DNA from: Candidatus Wolfebacteria bacterium
Lineage (GTDB): Bacteria; Patescibacteriota; Minisyncoccia; UBA6257; UBA9933
Direction: 5' to 3'
Assembly (NCBI GenBank): GCA_026394835.1
Contig: JAPLZW010000079.1
Location: 1-12,096 of the forward strand
DNA length: 12,096 nucleotides
Under the pieces are notes generated by a model. That model was not told the origin of the DNA. It ran no database searches and saw nothing but the letters and a program-made list of their open reading frames with translations. Position numbers and translations under genes: made by a program. Shown here in pieces: positions 6,523 to 10,623 of this stretch (position 1 is its first letter; the number at the start of each line of letters is the position of its first letter).

Positions 6523-7089
6523 TTATTCTTCTTTTTTTCCTTTCAGGTAGTGTTTTTCTATTTCTTTGACCGCGTCTTTTTCCAAAATCACCTTTTTATA
6601 CTTCAGTAAATCGCCGACATTTAAAGAAAGCGGGCTTAAAATTCCGATTTTATTCAGATTGGCTCCGGCTTTCCTTATTCCGGCATTGGCGGTGGACGAA
6701 ATAACAACGGCGCTTCTTCCGCCATCCATAACATTTTTCAAAATATCGGCCAAGGTTTTTGCTTTGGCTTTTTCCATTTTTAGACTATCGACAATTTTCA
6801 AATCATTACCGCTCAAGTTTTTGGAAAGCAAGCTGAAAAGAGCGATTCTTTTCATTTTCTTATTGATTTTCTTCGTAAAATCCTCCTCTGCGTTGGGACC
6901 GTGGGTCGTGCCGCCATGCCTCCATATCGGAGAACGAGTTGAGCCGTGGCGCGCGCGGCCGGTGCCTTTTTGTTTCCATGGTTTTTTGCCTCCGCCCGAA
7001 ACCTCTCCGCGTCCTTTCGTGTGAGTGGAAATTGTCCTGCTGTCCGCTTCTTCGCCAAAACCGCCTGACGCACCAAGCCGGGATTCCAT
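6523..7089 (-). CDS. rplD: 50S ribosomal protein L4, main body (downstream of a frameshift)
   Basis: L4 contacts the exit tunnel by an extended loop. In E. coli it represses its own S10 operon. Homology in this frame begins at 'ADSRTISTHTKGRGEVSGGGKKPWKQKGTGRARHG' (read in parts), followed by the tunnel loop 'RSPIWRHGGTTHGP' and the C-terminal Rossmann-like domain to 6523. The residues before ADSR in this frame (from the in-frame ATG at 7089, 'MESRLGASGG...') do not resemble L4. The true N-terminus lies in the other frame at 7047-7166. Joining the frames at about 7047-7049 gives a continuous L4 of normal length, about 214 residues. The cause is one missing base, either a real lesion or a sequence error. 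Confidence 0.93.
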   Translation of the reverse strand: MESRLGASGGFGEEADSRTISTHTKGRGEVSGGGKKPWKQKGTGRARHGSTRSPIWRHGGTTHGPNAEEDFTKKINKKMKRIALFSLLSKNLSGNDLKIVDSLKMEKAKAKTLADILKNVMDGGRSAVVISSTANAGIRKAGANLNKIGILSPLSLNVGDLLKYKKVILEKDAVKEIEKHYLKGKKEE

Positions 7090-7166
7090 TTCACTTCAAA
7101 GATATCCTTCAGGATATCCAAATCTCCCACTTTTTCGTTTTTTCCGTTAAAGACAGAAACTTTCAT
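7047..7166 (-). CDS. rplD: 50S ribosomal protein L4, N-terminal fragment (upstream of the frameshift)
   Basis: The frame starting at the ATG 7164-7166 reads MKVSVFNGKNEKVGDLDI then 'FEVKWNPGLVRQAVLAKK', the expected start of L4 ('K..VYN..GEKVG...LP..IF.V..N..LVHQVV'). Beyond AKK it turns into unrelated residues and stays open to 6852 only by chance. The correct continuation, ADSRTISTHTKGR, is in the -1 frame from 7047. It begins 4 nt after the rplC stop (TAAAAACATG), in the standard L3-L4 order. I read this as the 5' part of one broken rplD rather than a separate gene. Confidence 0.9.
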
Positions 7167-7170
7167 GTTT

Positions 7171-7770
7171 TTATTTCTTTATTTCAACAAACGCGCCCCT
7201 CATACCCGGAACCGCGCCTCTCAAATAAATTATATTTTTCTCTTTGTCTATATTCGCGATAACCAAATTTTTGATAGTGGTTCTCTCCTGCCCCATGCGT
7301 CCGGCCATTTTCCTTCCCGGCATAACGCGCTGAGGAGCGGTCGCTCCGATCGAACCCGGCGAACGATGCTTGTCTTTCTGTCCGTGGGATTTCGGCCCGC
7401 CATGAAAACCATGCCTTTTTACGACTCCCTGAAAACCGCGCCCTTTGCTTAAACCGCTCACTTTAACTTTTTCCCCCTCCTTAAATTGGTCCAAAGTCAG
7501 TTCGTCTCCGACTTTAATATCGGTTCCGGCCGACTTGAACTCTTTCAATTTCCTGAAATTACCGGCTGATTTTAAGTGGCCGGTCTGCGGTTTTTTCAAC
7601 TTCTTTTTGGTTTCATCAAAACCGGCTTGCGCGGCTTCATATCCGTCTTTTTCTTTGGTTTTCACCTGGGTAATAACCATTTTTGAAACAAAAATCGGGG
7701 TTACGGGAATAACCTTTTCTTCTTTCCAAATCTGCGACATCTTCAATTTTTTACCGATGATGAATGGCAT
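7171..7770 (-). CDS. rplC: 50S ribosomal protein L3
   Basis: L3 initiates 50S assembly and reaches the peptidyl transferase centre. The 199-residue product has 'GKKLKMSQIW' near the start, then 'GLSKGRGFQGVVKRHGFHGGPKSHG' (in parts), 'HRSPGSIGATAPQRVMPG' and 'KMAGRMGQERTTIKNL'. The glutamine that is methylated in E. coli (GSIGQNQTP) is replaced by alanine (GSIGATAPQ). It is the first gene of the cluster; rpsJ, normally upstream, is missing. The ATG lies 4 nt past the base of a long hairpin (UUG-GCAC-AUG), without a Shine-Dalgarno sequence in the usual window. Confidence 0.98.
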   Translation of the reverse strand: MPFIIGKKLKMSQIWKEEKVIPVTPIFVSKMVITQVKTKEKDGYEAAQAGFDETKKKLKKPQTGHLKSAGNFRKLKEFKSAGTDIKVGDELTLDQFKEGEKVKVSGLSKGRGFQGVVKRHGFHGGPKSHGQKDKHRSPGSIGATAPQRVMPGRKMAGRMGQERTTIKNLVIANIDKEKNIIYLRGAVPGMRGAFVEIKK

Positions 7771-7905
7771 GTGCCAATGTGGTTAAAATTTACGAACCCA
7801 ATGTGAAGTAAATTTTACTACCACATTGAGCGCCCCGACCGCGGTCGGGGCAAGATTTTCTTGCTCTTCATCCTCCTGTTGTCGGATTCAGAGAAAAAGC
7901 CCTTA
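7771..7905 (-). promoter_or_regulatory. Two-hairpin element before rplC (copy 3)
   Basis: This is the third copy of the layout seen before rplX and rpsH: UAAGGGCUU (7897-7905), a perfect 20-nt GC-rich palindrome (7832-7851), GCUCAA, and a hairpin at 7775-7828. The hairpin has a 9-bp helix (7820-7828 with 7775-7783), an AG bulge, a 10-bp helix (7808-7817 with 7784-7793) and a 14-nt loop UUCACAUUGGGUUC. All 19 pairs are Watson-Crick, although the sequence differs from the rplX copy at several paired positions. No known gene ends at the UAA here, so UAAGGGCUU looks like part of the element rather than just a neighbouring stop codon. Confidence 0.68.
7818..7871 (-). CDS. Possible 17-codon leader ORF
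   Basis: An ATG at 7869-7871 follows AGGAGG (7872-7877), the only consensus Shine-Dalgarno sequence I see in the window, but with no spacer between them. It would encode MKSKKILPRPRSGRSMW, ending in TAG at 7818-7820, at the base of the hairpin preceding rplC. If translated, ribosomes would open the outer helix of that hairpin. The zero spacing and tiny size make this speculative. The AGGAGG may instead act as a standby or decoy site. Confidence 0.2.
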   Translation of the reverse strand: MKSKKILPRPRSGRSMW

Positions 7906-8027
7906 ATTAAAAACAGCCAGACTTAGCCGGCCGTCCAAACACGCGTTTTAGCTAAATCTCGCTACTCAATATTTTTCCGAAACCAATGTCATAATTTGGT
8001 TGTTCGCCCGCAAAAGCGAGTATAAAA

Positions 8028-8055
8028 ATACTATCAGAATTGGGATTAAAGTCAA
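8028..8055 (-). promoter_or_regulatory. Candidate promoter P1 for the ribosomal protein operon
   Basis: On the minus strand TTGACT (8050-8055) is followed by 16 nt and then TAGTAT (8028-8033), preceded by TGA to give an extended -10 (TGATAGTAT). The predicted start near 8021 gives a leader of about 250 nt before rplC. The TTGA of the -35 is the flanking TCAA duplication of the inverted-repeat element. The -10 matches only 4 of 6 consensus positions. Confidence 0.4.
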
Positions 8056-8139
8056 CCCCCACACCTATTTTACAGCACTATTTTAAATCTAAGGGTTAAA
8101 CCAGCCTATAAAATCAAAGAAGTTAGGTGTGGGGGTCAA
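8052..8139. repeat. Inverted-repeat element with CCCCCACACC ends (copy B), flanked by TCAA
   Basis: CCCCCACACCTA at 8056-8067 and TAGGTGTGGGGG at 8124-8135 form a perfect 12-bp terminal inverted repeat around 56 nt of AT-rich DNA. The four bases TCAA flank the element directly on both sides (8052-8055 and 8136-8139), as expected of a 4-bp target duplication. The left 18 bases (8056-8073) are identical to the inverted right end of copy A at 1322-1339. No ORF lies inside, so it would be non-autonomous (MITE-like) or a dispersed hairpin. Confidence 0.6.
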
Positions 8140-8155
8140 CCCCCGCGCCCAAAAA

Positions 8156-8232
8156 TCGCCTAAGCAACCGCAAGTGGTGACCTCCAATTTTTTTGGATTA
8201 GTGAGTGCTCTACTTTGCGGCTGCTTGGGCGA
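8156..8232 (-). ncRNA. Large leader hairpin with U-run (attenuator or small RNA)
   Basis: The arms 8215-8232 and 8156-8173 form an 18-bp stem with a single mismatch and one G-U pair, enclosing a 41-nt loop. The loop has a 5-bp UCCAA/UUGGA inner hairpin and the exposed sequence CACUCACUAAU. On the minus strand the stem is followed at once by UUUUU (8151-8155), so it can act as an intrinsic terminator. It begins a few bases downstream of candidate promoter P2. I compared it by eye with tRNA, tmRNA, SRP RNA and 6S RNA and saw no convincing match. Confidence 0.45.
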
Positions 8233-8246
8233 CTCCACCTCGGTAA

Positions 8247-8275
8247 ATTATGCCAAATTAAGAAAAATAGGGCAA
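8247..8275 (-). promoter_or_regulatory. Candidate promoter P2
   Basis: The minus strand has TTGCCC (8270-8275), a 17-nt spacer and CATAAT (8247-8252). The -10 matches 5 of 6 positions and the -35 matches 4 of 6, at ideal spacing. The predicted start near 8240 would place the 18-bp hairpin of 8156-8232 at the 5' end of the transcript. Confidence 0.45.
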
Positions 8276-8311
8276 ATACCGCCTGCTTAAAACCTGTGTA
8301 TAACAAAAACC

Positions 8312-8356
8312 GTCAATCTTACGAAGTCAATCTTACGAAGTTCAACTTCGTAAGAT
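8312..8356. repeat. Tandem 14-bp repeat running into a 27-nt palindrome
   Basis: GTCAATCTTACGAA occurs twice in tandem (8312-8325 and 8326-8339). The second copy overlaps a palindrome of two perfect 13-bp arms around one base (8330-8342 and 8344-8356). The arrangement gives the same motif three times, two direct and one inverted. No strong U-run follows on either strand (UUUU at best on the plus strand). It could be an operator-like site or a slippage and inversion product. It lies between the terminator and promoter P2. Confidence 0.55.
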
Positions 8357-8375
8357 TTTAAACGCTTAGATTAAC

Positions 8376-8405
8376 AAAAAACCTCCCCGACCGAAGTCGG
8401 GGAGG
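8376..8405 (-). terminator. Intrinsic terminator with UUCG tetraloop
   Basis: On the minus strand CCTCCCCGAC (8396-8405), the loop TTCG and GTCGGGGAGG (8382-8391) form a perfect 10-bp GC-rich stem, followed by TTTTTT (8376-8381). This is a textbook Rho-independent terminator. It lies about 125 nt past the tgt stop and about 60 nt past the sRNA promoter start, so it can end both the uvrA-tgt transcript and the candidate small RNA. Confidence 0.88.
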
Positions 8406-8466
8406 AATATTGGAAGGATAGTTCCCAGTAGATATCATCGCAGGGAATTATTCGACACTCACTAAT
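8376..8466 (-). ncRNA. Candidate small RNA, about 91 nt
   Basis: A consensus promoter (8473-8501) predicts a start near 8466, and the UUCG terminator ends at about 8376, giving a discrete RNA of about 91 nt. It has no ORF of note. The 5' end reads AUUAGUGAGUG. The middle can fold as UUCCC (8439-8445 region) with GGGAA, and a CCUUCC stretch precedes the terminator stem. The 5' end is complementary to the loop of the leader hairpin at 8156-8232. I do not recognise the RNA family. It could instead be an attenuated leader of the ribosomal protein operon. Confidence 0.5.
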
Positions 8467-8472
8467 ACCCGC

Positions 8473-8501
8473 ATTATATGCCCGAAAAACCGAAAAGTCA
8501 A
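8473..8501 (-). promoter_or_regulatory. Strong sigma-70-type promoter downstream of tgt
   Basis: The minus strand carries TTGACT (8496-8501), a 17-nt spacer and a perfect TATAAT (8473-8478). This is the best promoter match in the window, 11 of 12 consensus bases at optimal spacing. It starts about 30 nt past the tgt stop and points at the candidate small RNA and, beyond the terminator, the ribosomal protein operon. Confidence 0.75.
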
Positions 8502-8530
8502 GAGATTTTCACCTCCTTTGCAACCCCCGG

Positions 8531-9700
8531 CTAAATGATTTCCCTTTTTATGCGCTCGCGGATTTTTTCCACAAATGAATTAAAGAAGTAAAGATTATGA
8601 AAAGTGAGTAAAGATAATGGCGCGATTTCCCGGGCGCGGAAAAGATGCGACAAATAACTCCGCGAATAAGTCTGGCAAACATAACAATCGCAATTTTTAT
8701 CAACCGGTTTTTTATCGTTTAATAATTCCTTCTTATTCAAGTCCAGTCTTCCTTGCGACGTAAAAGCAATGCCGTGCCTCGCGTAATGAGTTGGCACGAT
8801 ACAATCCACGGTATCCACTCCGCTCTTGAAAATTTTCTCCATGTCTTCAAGATGGCCGTTACCCAAGAGATGCCTGGGTTTTCCTTCGGGCAAAACTTCC
8901 ATCACCCAATCAAGCATCTTGAACATGGTTTTTTTATTGAAACCCAGTTCCCCGCCGATGCCGAACCCGTCAAAAGGAAGCGAACCGATGAACTTGGCGC
9001 TTTCTACCCGCAGGTCTTTAAATTTCCCGCCCTGCACGATCCCGTAAAGCGCTTGTCTATTATTCTTATTTCTTACTTCTTTATTCCGGAATGCCGCTAG
9101 GCATTCCTTGGCCCAGCGGTGCGTAGTTTCCATGGATTTTTTCGTGTAGTCGTAATCCGCTATCGGCGGAGTGCATTCGTCAAAAGCGAAAATAATATCC
9201 CCTCCCAGAGCTTTCTGGATTTTCATGGATTCTTTGGGAGTCATAAAAATTTCCTGGCCATCGACATACGAGCGGAAACGCACGCCGTCTTTGGTAATTT
9301 TTAATGATTTCGGCTGATGGCCCAATTTAATGCTTAATTCTTGATTCTTACTTCTTACTTCTGTGATTATCTTGCCCATCTTATAATCCGCGCCGAATCC
9401 CAAGCTAAAAACCTGGTAGCCGCCGGAATCGGTCATTAAGGGCTTATCCCAATTCATGAATTTATGGAGCCCACCGCTTTTCTCCACCATTTTTTCTCCG
9501 GGCCGCAAATGGAGATGATAAGCATTAGAGATTAAAATCTGGGTCTTGGTTTTTTTGACCTCTTCAAAAGTTAAGGCTTTAACCGCCGCCTGAGTCGCGA
9601 CAACGACTAGCGCCGGCGTTTCCACAACACCGTGCGGAGTTTTTAAAAGCCCCAAGCGCGCCCGGCTCTTTTTGGATTTTTTTAATATCTTAAATTCCAT
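8531..9700 (-). CDS. tgt: tRNA-guanine transglycosylase (queuine tRNA-ribosyltransferase)
   Basis: TGT exchanges guanine 34 of GUN-anticodon tRNAs for preQ1 in queuosine synthesis. The 389-residue protein has the TIM-barrel motifs in order: 'NAYHLHLRPG', the catalytic 'TDSGGYQVFSL' with D91, 'FDECTPP', 'YGIVQGG', 'GIGGEL', 'LLGNGH', and 'VDTVDC' with D299 as the likely nucleophile. The zinc site is C337-x-C339-x2-C342 plus H368. Compared with typical TGTs (about 370-375) there is an insertion of about 35 residues at 105-138, between VFSLG and the 'ITKDGVRFRSYVDG' segment, and a small one near 206-214. Both contain the same repeat-derived 'EVR.KN' sequence. The start is 5 nt after the uvrA stop, so the genes are probably cotranscribed. 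No other queuosine gene is in the window. Confidence 0.97.
   Translation of the reverse strand: MEFKILKKSKKSRARLGLLKTPHGVVETPALVVVATQAAVKALTFEEVKKTKTQILISNAYHLHLRPGEKMVEKSGGLHKFMNWDKPLMTDSGGYQVFSLGFGADYKMGKIITEVRSKNQELSIKLGHQPKSLKITKDGVRFRSYVDGQEIFMTPKESMKIQKALGGDIIFAFDECTPPIADYDYTKKSMETTHRWAKECLAAFRNKEVRNKNNRQALYGIVQGGKFKDLRVESAKFIGSLPFDGFGIGGELGFNKKTMFKMLDWVMEVLPEGKPRHLLGNGHLEDMEKIFKSGVDTVDCIVPTHYARHGIAFTSQGRLDLNKKELLNDKKPVDKNCDCYVCQTYSRSYLSHLFRAREIAPLSLLTFHNLYFFNSFVEKIRERIKREII
9060..9079 (-). repeat. Simple-sequence repeat inside tgt (copy 2)
   Basis: The coding strand reads GAAGTAAGAAATAAGAATAA, 18 of 20 identical to the copy at 9342-9361. It encodes 'EVRNKNN' in a surface loop just before the conserved QALYGIVQGG, where most TGTs have fewer residues. 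Confidence 0.5.
9342..9361 (-). repeat. Simple-sequence repeat inside tgt (copy 1)
   Basis: The coding strand reads GAAGTAAGAAGTAAGAATCA, followed by further AAGAATTAAG-like sequence. It encodes 'EVRSKNQ' within the family-atypical insertion at residues 105-138. The reading frame matches that of the other copy. Confidence 0.5.
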
Positions 9701-9705
9701 AAAAA

Positions 9706-10623
9706 TTATTTTAACACTTTCCGCAAATATTCCGCGGTGTAAGTATCGCGGCGCGCCACTTCTTCCGGAGTGCCTTGCGCCACCACCTCTCCGCCCTTCT
9801 CACCGCCCTCGGGCCCCAAATCAATGACCCAATCGCAGGTTTTAATCACATCCAAATTATGTTCAATAACCACAATCGTATTCCCTCTGTCCACCAAACG
9901 GTTTAAAACCTCCAAAAGTTTTTGGATATCCGCAAAATGAAGCCCGGTTGTCGGCTCGTCCAAAAGATATAAAGTGCTGCGGGTATCGCGCTTGCCGAGC
10001 TCGGCGGATAATTTAATTCTCTGCGCTTCGCCGCCCGACAAAGTCGTCGCCGACTGACCCAACTGCAAATATCCCAAACCGACTTCTTCCATAATTTTCA
10101 GTCTGTCATGTAAATGCGGAATATCGTGAAAAAATTTCGAGGCCTCCTCGATTGTCATTGCCAGAACCTCGTAAATATTTTTATCCTTATACTCCACTTC
10201 CAAAGTTTCTCGGTCAAAACGCTTGCCTTTGCAGATATCGCATTCCACGTAAACCGTGGGCAAAAAATGCATTTCAATGGCATTCACACCGTGGCCCTCG
10301 CAATTTTCGCACCGGCCGCCGGGCACATTAAAGCTGAACCGTCCGGGCTTGTAGCCGCGGACCCGGGCATCCTCGGTTGAAGCGAACAAATCTCTGATAA
10401 ATGTCCAAGCGCCGACATAAGTCGCGGGGTTGGAGCGCGGCGTCCTCCCTATCGGAGACTGGTCGATATTAATCAAACGGTTGATGTATTCCATTCCCAA
10501 AATCGCCTTGTGCTTTCCGACTTCATACGAAGAACCGTTAAACTTATTGGACAAAGTTTTATAAATCACGTCGTAAATCAGGGAACTTTTCCCCGAACCG
10601 GATACGCCGGTAACAGCTTCACC
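9706..10623 (-). CDS. uvrA: UvrA, C-terminal half (second ABC module; displaced frame)
   Basis: This is the second ATPase module of the excinuclease ABC damage-recognition subunit. Homology begins at about 10623 with 'GEAVTGVSGSGKSSLIYDV', the second Walker A, upstream of any good start codon. It continues through 'IDQSPIGRTPRSNPATYVG', a zinc finger with two CxxC pairs ('GGRCENCEG...ECDIC', about 19 residues apart), the ABC signature 'TTLSGGEAQRIKL', Walker B 'LYLLDEPTTGLHFAD' and the H-loop 'VVIEHNLDVI'. The C-terminus is intact. The frame differs from the upstream half, and 25-30 residues expected just before Walker A ('..I.GA..NNLKN....P') are absent. It is the same gene as 10578-12095, broken by a deletion or assembly fault. 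Confidence 0.92.
   Translation of the reverse strand, partial: GEAVTGVSGSGKSSLIYDVIYKTLSNKFNGSSYEVGKHKAILGMEYINRLINIDQSPIGRTPRSNPATYVGAWTFIRDLFASTEDARVRGYKPGRFSFNVPGGRCENCEGHGVNAIEMHFLPTVYVECDICKGKRFDRETLEVEYKDKNIYEVLAMTIEEASKFFHDIPHLHDRLKIMEEVGLGYLQLGQSATTLSGGEAQRIKLSAELGKRDTRSTLYLLDEPTTGLHFADIQKLLEVLNRLVDRGNTIVVIEHNLDVIKTCDWVIDLGPEGGEKGGEVVAQGTPEEVARRDTYTAEYLRKVLK

Noticed and set aside
6852..7050. Continuation of the rplD N-terminal frame as an independent 104-residue protein
   Set aside because: After AVLAKK the residues have no L4 similarity and overlap the true L4 frame. The open frame is incidental.
7040..7060. Programmed -1 frameshifting in rplD
   Set aside because: No slippery heptamer of the X-XXY-YYZ type, no clear downstream pseudoknot, and no known precedent for L4. 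A missing base is simpler, though read data are needed.
215..7786. Numerous plus-strand open frames antisense to the ribosomal protein genes
   Set aside because: They mirror conserved minus-strand genes, show no family similarity and lack plausible initiation signals.
7906..8020. Hidden rpsJ or another small gene upstream of rplC
   Set aside because: All three minus-strand frames have frequent stops, and none resembles the S10 'LK..DH..LD......I.......G.....GP.PLPT' pattern.
8168..8220. tRNA-like look of the minus strand (GTAGAGCACTC... within a CCGCAA/TTGCGG closing stem)
   Set aside because: Only about 53 nt between the closing arms, no T-arm with GGTTCRA, no valid anticodon stem, and no 3' CCA context. 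The resemblance to a D-arm is chance.
8312..8356. CRISPR array
   Set aside because: Only two 14-bp direct copies with no spacers, and no cas genes in the window.
8140..8470. tmRNA, SRP RNA, 6S RNA or RNase P RNA in the long intergenic region
   Set aside because: The SRP core GUCCGGAAGGAAGC, a tmRNA tRNA-like 3' end or tag ORF, and the RNase P GAGGAAAGUCC-type core are absent on both strands. A 6S-like fold cannot be excluded, but the lengths fit poorly.
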